A DNA stretch of 64,000 bases from Brachyspira hampsonii. Its GTDB lineage: Bacteria > Spirochaetota > Brachyspiria > Brachyspirales > Brachyspiraceae. This document shows positions 27,888 to 37,038 of the stretch, in pieces (position 1 is the stretch's first letter; the number at the start of each line of letters is the position of its first letter). Below the pieces are notes generated by a model, which had not been told where the DNA came from, searched no databases, and saw only the letters and a program-made list of their open reading frames with translations. A program made the position numbers and the translations under genes. The stretch spans positions 1,302,001 to 1,366,000 of the forward strand of contig NZ_CP019914.1 of the NCBI RefSeq assembly GCF_002214805.1, written 5' to 3'.

Positions 27888-27965
27888 TTATTGACAGCCA
27901 TCATTATTAAACATACACATTTGCATGAGGCAAAACATTTTGTTCATAACGATGATTGTTTTCAT
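27888..27965 (-). CDS. Met/Cys-rich leader peptide of metY
   Basis: This is a 25-codon ORF with 6 Met and 3 Cys codons, including the run MFCLMQMCM at codons 10-18. AGGA lies about 10 bases upstream of its ATG (27963-27965). A shorter start at codon 7 is possible. The ORF ends 25 bp before the attenuator stem. If ribosomes stall at the Met/Cys run for lack of charged tRNA, GATGGCT (codons 22-24) stays free to pair with the 5' arm of the terminator and metY is read. If they reach the stop, that segment is covered and the terminator forms. The mechanism is inferred from this geometry. Confidence 0.75.
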   Translation of the reverse strand: MKTIIVMNKMFCLMQMCMFNNDGCQ

Positions 27966-28180
27966 TTACAATATTTCCTAAAATATTTATTTAATAATTA
28001 ACTACAGATTATACAGCAATATAAAATTATTGTCAACAGTAATTAGTTTTATTTTTTTAAGTATTACAATAATTTTAAATAAAACTTGAATTATAATTAA
28101 GATAATTAAATATTCGAGTTAAAACAATAAATATAATATTCAATACATTAAAATCTTATTTAAATTATCATTTCATTTAA

Positions 28181-28384
28181 CGCACGCTAAATCGATTTAT
28201 ATAATAAATTCAAATTGAATTAATAACTAAATTATATTTCTTTAACTACTATGCGTGCGTGTTAATTGCACCATAAATTTAAATAAAACTAGGGTGGGTG
28301 CTTTAAATTTATAATTCGATTAACAAAATAATTGAAGTTAGATTTTAAAAAGAAATTACTAAATATAAAGGGCGGGGTATGTAA
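28181..28384. repeat. Composite intergenic repeat R7 (A-B-C)
   Basis: The A module is 28181-28259 (79 bp, CGCACGCTAAA to TGCGTGCG), the B box is CTAGGGTGGGTGCT (28289-28302) and the C box is AAAGGGCGGGGTATG (28367-28381). It occupies the middle of the gap 27966-28658. The rest of the gap is AT-rich apart from the Rrf2 promoter. Confidence 0.9.
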
Positions 28385-28593
28385 TTAAAATTGTTTTATA
28401 ATAAAAAATCTATTTTAACTTTTAAAAATCAAACTTCATTTACTATAATTAATTATTATTTTTTATATAATCGTAAAGAAGTTTGTTTTTTATTAAAAAA
28501 CATTTTATCTACTGCATTTATATTTTATTTGATATTACACCCTATAATGACAAAAACTTGCCATAAAAAAACAAAAATATTTTCTTATCACTA

Positions 28594-28627
28594 TTGACAA
28601 AAAACTAATTTGGTATTATAGTACCAA
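28594..28627 (+). promoter_or_regulatory. Promoter and probable Rrf2 operator
   Basis: TTGACA (28594-28599) and TATAGT (28617-28622) are 17 bp apart. The inverted repeat TTGGTA (28610-28615) and TACCAA (28622-28627), with six bases between the arms, overlaps the -10. This is a typical position for autorepression by the Rrf2 regulator encoded 31 bp downstream, which would also control hcp. Confidence 0.6.
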
Positions 28628-28658
28628 TACACTAAATTGCTAATGGCAGGAATAAAAA

Positions 28659-29108
28659 ATGATCCCAATATCTGAAGCTTCAGCTATAGCTCTTCACTCT
28701 GCAGTGTATATATCTATTAAAGAGTTTGCATCTCTTAAAGATATAGCAGAAAGATTTGATGTTTCGTCCAATCATTTATCTAAAGTTCTTCAGGCACTTG
28801 TAAAGGCTGGGTATCTTACTTCATCTAAAGGACCTGCAGGAGGATTTAAAATTGCTGAAGGTAAAGAAAATACTTCTTTTTTGGATATATACGAAACTAT
28901 AGAGGGTAAAAATTGGCAGAGAAGCTGTTTATTTCATTCTAAATGCGGTAAATACTGTTCAAACTGTATAATGGGTGATTTAGTTAATGATATAAACAGA
29001 AAATTTAAAAACTATATGGAAAGCCATACAATAAAAGATCATTATCTATTAGATAAGGATTTCAAGATAAATAAAACAGATGATAAAAAATCAAAACAAA
29101 AAAGATAA
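28659..29108 (+). CDS. Rrf2-family regulator (likely NO/redox-sensing, controls hcp)
   Basis: The protein has 149 residues. The N-terminal winged helix has SLKDIAERFDVSSNHLSKVLQ (helix-turn-helix, about 26-46) and the wing KGPAGGFKIA. The C-terminal half carries a cysteine cluster SCLFHSKCGKYCSNC (about 90-104), more cysteines than the three needed for a [2Fe-2S] or [4Fe-4S] cluster in NsrR/IscR. It lies 12 bp before hcp, which encodes an enzyme of NO detoxification, so NO or redox sensing is inferred. The palindrome over its own -10 suggests autoregulation. Confidence 0.88.
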   Translation: MIPISEASAIALHSAVYISIKEFASLKDIAERFDVSSNHLSKVLQALVKAGYLTSSKGPAGGFKIAEGKENTSFLDIYETIEGKNWQRSCLFHSKCGKYCSNCIMGDLVNDINRKFKNYMESHTIKDHYLLDKDFKINKTDDKKSKQKR

Positions 29109-29120
29109 ATGGAGGATTAA

Positions 29121-30770
29121 ATGGATAATAAAATGTTTTGTTATCAATGTCAGGAAACAATGAATAATACTGGCTGTGTTACTTCTGGAGTATGCGGTAA
29201 AAAACCGGATTTAGCCTATTTAGAAGACTTACTAGTTCATGTAACTAAAGGGCTTTCTAATATAACAACTGCTATAAGAAAAGAGGGCGGTAAAGTAGAT
29301 AAAAAAGTTAATCATGATGTAACATTCAATTTATTTACTACTATAACAAATGCCAACTTTGATAAAGAAGTTTTTTATAAGAGAATAGAATACACTGCAA
29401 AACTTTGCAATGAATTAGCAAATCAGGTAAAAGACAAATCACTTATACTTGAAGAATCTCTATGGACTCCTAAAAGCAAAGAGGATATGGACGCTAAATC
29501 AAAAACAGTAGGCGTATTAGAAGAGAAAAACGAAGATATAAGAAGCCTTAAAGAAACAGTTATATACGGAGTTAAGGGATTAAGTGCTTATATGAGACAT
29601 GCTAATATGCTTGATTATGAGAATGAAGAGGTTGATGCTTTTATACAGAGAGCTTTAAATGAAACATTAAGAAATGATATAAATGCCGATGAACTTTTAT
29701 CTTTGGTGCTTGAAACAGGTAAAAACGGTGTTGATGGAATGGCACTTCTTGATAAGGCTAATACTTCTACTTACGGTAACCCAGAAATTACAAAAGTTAA
29801 TATAGGTGTAGGAAAAAATCCGGGAATATTAGTATCTGGTCATGATTTAAAGGACATAGAAATATTATTAAAACAAACAGAAGGCACAGGAGTAGATGTA
29901 TATACTCACTCTGAAATGCTTCCTGCTCACTACTACCCAGAATTAAAAAAATATAAACATTTTGTAGGCAATTACGGCGGAGCTTGGTGGGATCAAAGAA
30001 AAGATTTTGAAAGTTTTAACGGACCTATACTAATGACTACAAACTGCATAGTAACTCCTTTAGCAAGTTATAAAGACAGAGTATACACAACAGGAGCCGC
30101 AGGTTTTGAAGGCTTAAAACATATAGAAAGCCATACTGGTAAAGAAAGCGATAAAGATTTTACTCCTATAATAGAGCATGCCAAAAAATGCGAAGCTCCT
30201 AAAGAAATAGAAAGCGGTTTTATAGTTGGAGGATTTGCTCATAATCAGGTATTATCTCTTAAAGACAAAATTGCTGAAGCTGTAAAATCCGGAGCTATAA
30301 AAAGATTTATTGTAATGGGCGGATGCGATGGAAGACATAAAGAGAGAGAATATTATACTGAGTTTGCAAAAAAACTTCCTAAAGATACTGTAATATTAAC
30401 TGCAGGCTGTGCTAAATACAGATACAATAAATTAGATTTAGGAGATATTAACGGTATCCCTAGAGTGTTAGATGCAGGACAATGTAATGACTCATACTCA
30501 TTAGCTGTTATTGCTTTGGAACTTAAAGACTTATTTGGTTTAGATGATGTTAATGACTTGCCTATAGTTTATAATATAGCTTGGTATGAACAGAAGGCTG
30601 TTATAGTTTTACTTTCATTATTATATTTGGGGGTAAAAAATATACATTTAGGACCTACAGTTCCAGGATTCTTATCACCTAATGTAGTTAATATATTAGT
30701 TTCAAAATTTGGAATATCTGGAATAAGAAATGTTGATGAAGATTTGAAAAAATTCAACTTGATAGCATAA
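29121..30770 (+). CDS. hcp: Hybrid-cluster protein (hydroxylamine/NO reductase)
   Basis: The protein has 549 residues, normal for the clostridial type. The N-terminal [20 protein letters not shown] holds the four cysteines of the cubane cluster (Cys7, 10, 19 and 25). Ligands of the hybrid cluster lie in the later [13 protein letters not shown] and [10 protein letters not shown] segments and the C-terminal Glu/Lys region. Hcp reduces NO to N2O or hydroxylamine to ammonia, and is a nitrosative stress enzyme of anaerobes. It has a good ribosome site (GGAGG) and follows the Rrf2 gene by 12 bp in one operon. A strong terminator closes it. No Hcr reductase is nearby. Confidence 0.96.
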   Translation: MDNKMFCYQCQETMNNTGCVTSGVCGKKPDLAYLEDLLVHVTKGLSNITTAIRKEGGKVDKKVNHDVTFNLFTTITNANFDKEVFYKRIEYTAKLCNELANQVKDKSLILEESLWTPKSKEDMDAKSKTVGVLEEKNEDIRSLKETVIYGVKGLSAYMRHANMLDYENEEVDAFIQRALNETLRNDINADELLSLVLETGKNGVDGMALLDKANTSTYGNPEITKVNIGVGKNPGILVSGHDLKDIEILLKQTEGTGVDVYTHSEMLPAHYYPELKKYKHFVGNYGGAWWDQRKDFESFNGPILMTTNCIVTPLASYKDRVYTTGAAGFEGLKHIESHTGKESDKDFTPIIEHAKKCEAPKEIESGFIVGGFAHNQVLSLKDKIAEAVKSGAIKRFIVMGGCDGRHKEREYYTEFAKKLPKDTVILTAGCAKYRYNKLDLGDINGIPRVLDAGQCNDSYSLAVIALELKDLFGLDDVNDLPIVYNIAWYEQKAVIVLLSLLYLGVKNIHLGPTVPGFLSPNVVNILVSKFGISGIRNVDEDLKKFNLIA

Positions 30771-30784
30771 TACTCCAAATACTA

Positions 30785-30821
30785 GAAGAGCTTAACTTTT
30801 CTAAGTTAGGCTCTTTTTTTA
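30785..30821 (+). terminator. Terminator of the Rrf2-hcp operon
   Basis: AAGAGCTTAACTT and AAGTTAGGCTCTT pair around TTCT with one mismatch, followed by seven T. Confidence 0.9.
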
Positions 30822-30825
30822 TTAT

Positions 30826-31382
30826 ACTTGTTTCAAAATAAATGAAAAAACTAAAAATATTAATTAATTTAGTTTAAAATATATATGATTTTTATTTATT
30901 TTTCTTTTTTCAAAGGGTAAAATAAAAAGCAATTACAATAGTAAGATAATACTTTTATTTTATCGTATACTGCATTATTATCATGTATCTTTTTTACACA
31001 TGATTACCTCTTGATTCTGATATTGCTTTTTCTTATATATTTATCTTTTTTGAAACTTTAACTAAGTCCGCTTCTTTATTGATAGTTATGTTTTCATAAA
31101 ATAATTAAAACAAAAAATACAAATTCTTACAAACTTAAAAGTTTTTAAAATAAGCATATTATTGTTGACATTCATAGCATTATTATATACTATATTATCA
31201 TATACAATAGTGTTATCAAATATTCTTTAGGAGTTTATTATTATATTAAATCTAATTCAAATATAACTATAGAAATATATAAAAAATAATTCTTTTTAAT
31301 AATTCTCTAATAACTAAAATTAATTTTCTATTAAAAAATTATTAATAGACCTTAAAAACAAATAAAATAAATAGGATATAAT
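30826..31382. other. AT-rich intergenic region with a possible decayed inverted-repeat element
   Basis: There is no gene in this stretch. ATACTTGTTTCAAAATAAAT at 30824-30843 resembles the left end of the terminal-inverted-repeat elements, and TTTTTTGAAAC (31046-31056) followed by CTAAGTCC resembles a broken right end, about 235 bp apart. AAAAAGCAAT (30927-30936) and ATTGCTTTTT (31021-31030) form another inverted pair. A TTGACA box (31165) without a good -10 may be part of the promoter of the GH32 gene. Confidence 0.4.
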
Positions 31383-32834
31383 ATGAAATCAATCAGCAAA
31401 AAAATAATATCAGTTATTTTTATAGTATTGGCAATAATTGTAACCGGTATTTTAATTTATAATAATAAAATGTTTAATAAAAAAAATTTTAATGCAGACC
31501 TAAGACCCAAATATCATTTTACACCAAAGTCCAATTGGCTCAATGACCCTAACGGACTATGCTATTATAAAGGAACATTCCATTTATATTATCAATATAA
31601 TCCTTTTGCTCCTTGTTGGGGTGCTATTCATTGGGGACATGCTACAAGTAAGGATATGTTAAATTGGAAGTATGAAGATATAGCCTTAAAATATGATAAT
31701 GAATACGATAAGGATGGGTGTTTCTCCGGAAGTGCAATAGAAAAAGACGGTGAACTGCATATATTTTATACGGGAGTTCAATATCATAAAATAAAATACA
31801 ATGAATATAATATACCTATTCAGGAAGACCCTAACGGATTTACTCCTTCTCAAATACATGCCATTTCAGAAGACGGAGGATATTCATTTAAAAAAATACT
31901 TCCGCCTTCAATAATACCAATAAAAGATAATCAAATGCGAGATCCTAAAGTTTTTAAAACTAAAGAAGGTTTTTACAGAATAGTGCTAGGCGATACGGAA
32001 GATTATAAAAAAGGAAGTATTGTATTTTATAAAAGCGAGGATCTTAATAAATGGGAATTTGAAGGTAAATGGACTAGCGATAAATTCGGCTGGGGTTGGG
32101 AATGTCCTGATTTTTTTGATTTAAATAATAATGATGTTTTAATATTTTCTCCTATGGGAGCTGGAACTAAAGAATATCCTAATATTGCTATGTATTTAAC
32201 AGGACGAATGGATTTTAGTAATTTTAATTTTAATATAGAAAGTAAAGAATTACTAGATGAAGCATCAGAAATGTATGCTCCGCAGACTTTTAATTATTAT
32301 GATGAAAAAAAACAAAGAGAGAGAAGAATTATGATAGGCTGGATAAGAATGTCAAAGCCTTTTAATAATAATAATAATTTCTGCGGAATGATGACTATAC
32401 CTAGAGAATGCTTTATGGAAAATGGAATATTTAAAACTTATCCTATAGAAGAATTTAACAGTAAAAGAAAAGGAAGATTAAAAGATTTAAAAAATACTAA
32501 AAATCTTTATGATATTGAGTTTAAAATAAAAGATAATTTTAATATGACATTATTTGCTGACAGCAGTAAAAAAGGACTTTATTTAAATTATGATAAGAAT
32601 AAGACTATATTAACCATAGATAGAAAAGATGTAAAATTTGAAGGAATATCAGGGGCTGAAAAAATAAAGATAAAAATAGATTTATCATCTGATATTAGAA
32701 TAATAGCTGATGTGTCCGTTATTGAAATATTTATTAATAAAGGAGAAAAATCATGTTCATTTACTGTTTATCCCTTAGGAGAAAATATTTTTATTGAAAA
32801 TGATAAAGATATAAATATATACAATGTATACTAA
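31383..32834 (+). CDS. Membrane-anchored GH32 beta-fructosidase
   Basis: The protein has 483 residues. A single N-terminal hydrophobic segment (7-26) marks export, probably as a membrane-anchored enzyme. The five-blade GH32 domain shows the nucleophile motif WLNDPNG (52-58, Asp55), RDP (186-188) and the acid/base motif WECPDFF (Glu240), all intact. The enzyme should release fructose from sucrose, levan or inulin outside the cytoplasm. The anchor argues against a phosphotransferase-linked sucrose-6-phosphate hydrolase. The fruK gene at the far end of the window could use the fructose. It appears monocistronic. Confidence 0.9.
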   Translation: MKSISKKIISVIFIVLAIIVTGILIYNNKMFNKKNFNADLRPKYHFTPKSNWLNDPNGLCYYKGTFHLYYQYNPFAPCWGAIHWGHATSKDMLNWKYEDIALKYDNEYDKDGCFSGSAIEKDGELHIFYTGVQYHKIKYNEYNIPIQEDPNGFTPSQIHAISEDGGYSFKKILPPSIIPIKDNQMRDPKVFKTKEGFYRIVLGDTEDYKKGSIVFYKSEDLNKWEFEGKWTSDKFGWGWECPDFFDLNNNDVLIFSPMGAGTKEYPNIAMYLTGRMDFSNFNFNIESKELLDEASEMYAPQTFNYYDEKKQRERRIMIGWIRMSKPFNNNNNFCGMMTIPRECFMENGIFKTYPIEEFNSKRKGRLKDLKNTKNLYDIEFKIKDNFNMTLFADSSKKGLYLNYDKNKTILTIDRKDVKFEGISGAEKIKIKIDLSSDIRIIADVSVIEIFINKGEKSCSFTVYPLGENIFIENDKDINIYNVY

Positions 32835-32960
32835 AAACAAAAAAATTTTCATTAAAAATGATTTTTTGAATTTAAAATATTTGAAGGGATTGTTATAGAA
32901 AATACTAATATTAAAAACAAAATATAGTTATTTAGTCATATACTAAAACATTTTAAATAA

Positions 32961-33887
32961 TTATCTATTTTCGGCTCTAAATTTAGCAGGATCTGTAAAT
33001 GGACGCCTTCCTTGAAACTTTGATAAATAAACTATATTGCTTGCTATATTTATAAAGCCGTTATCTCCGTATTTCATTATAGTTTCTTTTGCCTGCTTAT
33101 CTTTCATCATATAATATGCTAAAGGCACATCATCTATAAATAAATGACATAATATACGCCCGAAAACATCATAAGAGGATACAAGCATACTCACATTTGA
33201 GGCATTATTAATTTTTTCTATAACATAGTTTTTTACATTAGTTCCATAATTTTGCTTTAATTCTGGGGCATCAACTCCTATGAATCTGTAATAATTATCT
33301 TTATATCTTATAGTGTCTCCATCTACCACTCTTATAGAATTTTTATCTAAGGCTGCTAAATATTTTGAGTTAATATTATTGGTGTCTATTTCTCTAAAGT
33401 CTTTATTTGTAATTGAAAGAAAGAGTTTTATATTATTACTGTCTCTTAGAGTTAAATATTCTTCTCTGTTTATATCATCAATATTCAAAACCACATGTAT
33501 ATAATGAATTTTAAAAAATCTAAGTTTATCAATTAGCTTATCATCACTAGCATAAACAATAATATTATTCTTAAAAAATAAACTATAAAAAATTAGTTTA
33601 AACTTGCCAATAAATTTTATACTAGGAAAATATTTGCTTATATATTTTTTATCTTCATCATTTTCAGCATATAGAACATAAACTTTATCTCTGTTTTTTA
33701 TATAATCATATATAATGCTTGTTTTATTATTTTCTATCATGCTCACTATTGATTTTAAGTCTATAATTAAATCTTTGCTTTCTTTAAGATTAGAAGTCTT
33801 TATTATAAAAATAAAAACGAATATTATTATTACAGTATAAATACAAGATTTTATAATCTTTTCATTTTTTTGATTAGAAGTTCGCAT
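32961..33887 (-). CDS. Membrane-anchored thermonuclease (SNase-like) protein
   Basis: The protein has 308 residues. The N-terminal membrane segment is at about 14-30, followed by a region of unknown function (35-180) and a C-terminal staphylococcal-nuclease-like domain with VVDGDTI (187-193), FIGVDAPE (202-209) and FGRILCH. These hold the calcium-binding Asp, the catalytic Arg/Glu region and the second Arg. It probably cuts nucleic acid outside the cytoplasmic membrane. Its start overlaps the 3' end of thiE by 37 bp, so the two genes are translationally linked. The odd N-terminal half makes it longer than usual nucleases. Confidence 0.85.
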   Translation of the reverse strand: MRTSNQKNEKIIKSCIYTVIIIFVFIFIIKTSNLKESKDLIIDLKSIVSMIENNKTSIIYDYIKNRDKVYVLYAENDEDKKYISKYFPSIKFIGKFKLIFYSLFFKNNIIVYASDDKLIDKLRFFKIHYIHVVLNIDDINREEYLTLRDSNNIKLFLSITNKDFREIDTNNINSKYLAALDKNSIRVVDGDTIRYKDNYYRFIGVDAPELKQNYGTNVKNYVIEKINNASNVSMLVSSYDVFGRILCHLFIDDVPLAYYMMKDKQAKETIMKYGDNGFINIASNIVYLSKFQGRRPFTDPAKFRAENR

Positions 33888-34542
33888 TTAGCTTTTATAT
33901 CCTCAGAAGATACTATCTCTGTAAGCATACATAAACTCATAGCTTTATGCTCTATAAGTAAATCCATATTATTTAATTTTATACCGCCTATACAGACAAA
34001 AGGAATATCCAAATTATTAACCACATAATCAAGATAATTGATTCCTGTAGCTTCATTAGCATCAGGTTTTGTATTAGTTGAAAAAATAGGACCTATTCCT
34101 ATATAATCAGCAGAAGTATTAACTGACTCTTCAGCCTGTTTTTCATTAGTAGTAGAAAGTCCTATAATTTTTTCAAATCCTACAATTTTTCTCACAACTT
34201 CAATAGGCATGTCTTTTTGTCCTATATGTACTCCGTCAGCTTCAACAGCAATAGCCAAATCAGCATAATCATCTATTATAAATAAAGCATCGTATTCTTT
34301 TGTAAGCTCTCTAATTTTTAAGCATTCCTCATATTTTTCACGCATATATTTATTAGGATTATCTTTTTCTCTGTACTGTATAATTTTTATTCCAGCTTCT
34401 AACATAGATTTTACAACTTCTACATTATTTCTGCCGTTAGAAAAATCTTCTGCCGTTACACAGTATATACTGTCTTTAAAATATCTGTCTTTTAATATTT
34501 CTCTTCTTTTTTTATGTCAGTTAAATTTTTAATATCTTTCAT
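33851..34542 (-). pseudogene. thiE: Thiamine-phosphate synthase with a frameshift
   Basis: The main frame (from ATG 34405, 184 residues) has IIQYREKDN, FIIDDYADLA, ADGVHIGQKDMP and YIGIGPIFSTNTKP, all typical of ThiE, which couples the thiazole and pyrimidine of thiamine. The first strand of the barrel (DSIYCVTAEDF) lies upstream in the same frame. Before it is a good start: ATG 34542 with AGGAA, but this frame meets a stop after 17 codons. Adding one A to the A7 run (T7 on the plus strand, 34507-34513) restores one continuous frame. This is therefore a pseudogene, a phase-variable gene or a sequence error. No other thi genes are seen. Confidence 0.85.
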
Positions 34543-34613
34543 AAAATGATTCCTAAAATTTATTTGTTACATTTTAGTATAACTTAATATTTTTTTCAAA
34601 TTATAAAATTATT

Positions 34614-35036
34614 CGCACGCAGAGTAAAATAATAAATATTAATAAATTAACATTCATACTTTTTTAATAGACAAAAATAAATTAACCGTGCGTTAAATAA
34701 AATTCTAAAACTAATAAAAACTTGGGTGGGGGCTAAAAATTCTAATTTAAGCAGCAAAATAAATTAAAACTAAAATATGAAAGTAAAATAATGAGTAATA
34801 AAGGGCGGGGAATGAAAATTAAATTTTTTGCTTTATTTTCATTCCCACCCTCTAGACTTTCTAAACTCACTGTTATTTTTGTATTATTTTTCTTTTTAGT
34901 TTTATCTGTTATTTTAACTGCCCGCCCAAGATTTTTTTAAATTTAATGCATATTCACCGCACGCAGAATAAAATTATAAATATAAATTCATTAATAATAA
35001 CATAATAATTAAATATAAGATTTCATTTACCGTGCG
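34614..35036. repeat. Composite intergenic repeat R8 (A-B-C-C'-B'-A)
   Basis: Two A modules (34614-34692 and 34958-35036, 79 bp each) enclose B (CTTGGGTGGGGGCT, 34721), C (AAGGGCGGGGAATG, 34801), C' (CATTCCCACCCTCTAG, 34840) and B' (AACTGCCCGCCCAAG, 34916). The C/C' junction is a strong stem-loop. The right A module ends at the base before the melA stop codon. Positions 34840-35036 are repeated almost exactly at 36758-36955. Confidence 0.92.
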
Positions 35037-36353
35037 TTATTTATATTTAGGAAGCCAATTACCATGCTCTTTTATCAAATCATCGCATAATGAAACTATA
35101 TCATCTATCGATAATTCTGAAGATGTATGAGGATCCATCATAGCCGCATGATATATATGTTCCAGCTTTTTAGTTACATGGGCTTCTATTGTAATGAGCT
35201 GAACATTTATACTAGTCATATTCATAGCAGCTAATTGAACAGGTAATTTACCAACATAAGTAGGCTGTACTCCGTTAGAATCAACAAGACAAGGTACTTC
35301 TACACATGCATTTCTATCTAAATTTTCTATAACTCCATTATTAAGAATATTACCTCCTATTTTATAAGGTTCATTAGTCAATATTGCATTCATTATAAAT
35401 GAGCCGTATTCTTTTGAATGTTTATGGTTTAAAAACTCTCCGTCTAAAAGGTTCTGACTATCTCTCTTCCAATCTTCTATCTGTTTAATACATCTTCTTG
35501 GATATTCATCTAAAGGGATATTAAATTTATCAATTAATTCAGGATATTTACTTTTTATAAAGAAAGGATTATATTCTGCATTATGTTCGCTTGATTCTGT
35601 ACAATAGTATCCAAGCCTTTTTATATATTCAAATCTTACCATATCATTATGCTTTTCATTTTTTTCGTAAACTCTTTTTTTAATTTCAGGATATAAATCA
35701 TTTCCATTTTTATCTCTTATATCAAGAAGCCAAGCCATATGATTTATTCCAGCTATAAAATCTTTTCTGCCTTCTAGTTTATCTTCCATACCAAGGCTTT
35801 CTAATAAATCTTTTGAACATACCTGTACACTATGACATAAGCCTACAGTCTTAACACCTGTATATCTTAACATAAACCCTGTAATCATAGCCATAGGGTT
35901 AACATAGTTTAGAAGCCAAGCATTAGGAGCATATTCCTCTATATCTCTTGCGATATCTTCAAAAACGGGCAATGTTCTTAAAGTTCTGAATATTCCTCCT
36001 ATTCCTAAAGTATCCGCAATAGTTTGTCTAAGTCCGTATTTTTTAGGTATTTCAAAATCTGTTACAGTACAAGGTTCATATCCTCCAACCTGTATTGCAG
36101 TAACTATAAAATCAGCATTCTTTATAGCCTCTTTTCTATTTTCAATGCCGCAGTATGATTTAATTTTAGCTCTTCCATTATTTATCCTTTTATTCATAGC
36201 TTCAAGCATATCCCCTGATTCTTTTAATCTCATAGGATCTATATCATATAAAGCTATTTCACTGTCCAAAAGACTTTCTGTAAGCATGCAATCCCCTAAA
36301 ACATTCTTTGCAAATATAGTGCTTCCTGCACCTATAAATGTTATTTTTGACAT
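35037..36353 (-). CDS. melA: GH4 alpha-galactosidase (MelA type)
   Basis: The enzyme is 438 residues and cytoplasmic. It has the N-terminal NAD-binding GAGSTIFA (8-15), NP (152-153) and CHSVQ (173-177), where Cys174 and a later His bind Mn2+. Cys-His-Ser in place of the Cys-Asn of 6-phosphoglycosidases favours alpha-galactosidase, acting on unphosphorylated melibiose or raffinose. GH4 enzymes use NAD+ and Mn2+ in an elimination/addition mechanism. The start has AAAGGATT. The stop codon directly abuts composite repeat R8, and near-identical repeat copies flank the gene on both sides. No transporter is adjacent. Confidence 0.93.
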   Translation of the reverse strand: MSKITFIGAGSTIFAKNVLGDCMLTESLLDSEIALYDIDPMRLKESGDMLEAMNKRINNGRAKIKSYCGIENRKEAIKNADFIVTAIQVGGYEPCTVTDFEIPKKYGLRQTIADTLGIGGIFRTLRTLPVFEDIARDIEEYAPNAWLLNYVNPMAMITGFMLRYTGVKTVGLCHSVQVCSKDLLESLGMEDKLEGRKDFIAGINHMAWLLDIRDKNGNDLYPEIKKRVYEKNEKHNDMVRFEYIKRLGYYCTESSEHNAEYNPFFIKSKYPELIDKFNIPLDEYPRRCIKQIEDWKRDSQNLLDGEFLNHKHSKEYGSFIMNAILTNEPYKIGGNILNNGVIENLDRNACVEVPCLVDSNGVQPTYVGKLPVQLAAMNMTSINVQLITIEAHVTKKLEHIYHAAMMDPHTSSELSIDDIVSLCDDLIKEHGNWLPKYK

Positions 36354-36429
36354 AATTTAATCCTTTTTATTTATAAACTTTTATATTTACTCAGTATCAT
36401 AATTTTATAACTTTATAATTTTATTTTAA

Positions 36430-36955
36430 ATCCCCACCCTTTAATTTTTTTAATTTATTTTGAATTTTTTATTCTTCATTTCTTTATTGTTTAATCAGTA
36501 TTCATAGCCCCCACCCTATTTTTTATTAGACTGAAAACTTATACTACGCACGGTAAACTTATTCTTATTTATAGTTTCAATTACAATTCAAAACTTTTTC
36601 ACATAATAAATTTTATTCTGCGTGTGGTAAAATTTAACTAGCTTGGGAGTGGCTAATATATATAATGAAATAGAAAAAACAGTATAAGTATAAAATTCAA
36701 AGCAAAGTGATGAAATATAGAGGGCAGGAAGTTAGAATAAAATTTTTGCTTTATTTTCATTCCCACCCTCTAGGCTTTCTAAACTCACTGTCATTTTTGT
36801 ATCGTTTTTCTTTTTAGTTTCATCTGTTATTTTAACTGCCCGCCCAAGATTTTTTTAAATTTAGTGCATATTCACCGCACGCAGAATAAAGTTTATCAAT
36901 ATGAATCAATTAATAATAGCATAATGATTATATAAAAGATTTCGTTCACCGTGCG
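36430..36955. repeat. Composite intergenic repeat R9 (C'-B'-A-B-C-C'-B'-A)
   Basis: C' (CCCCACCCTTTA, 36432), B' (AGCCCCCACCC, about 36506), an A module (36547-36626, 80 bp), a degraded B (CTTGGGAGTGGCT, about 36641) and C (AGAGGGCAGGAAG, about 36718) are followed by C' (36758), B' and a second A (36876-36955, 80 bp). The latter part repeats 34840-35036. It occupies most of the gap 36354-37038. Confidence 0.9.
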
Positions 36956-37038
36956 TTAGATAAAATCTTATTAACAAATTTATATTTTTTTAGATATATA
37001 AAAACAAGCAGTTTTTGCGACATTTTTTGTCATTTTGA

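Noticed and set aside
28391-28597. 68-codon ORF upstream of the Rrf2 gene
   Set aside because: It starts within composite repeat flank sequence, has no ribosome site and its composition is that of AT-rich non-coding DNA. It runs into the Rrf2 promoter.
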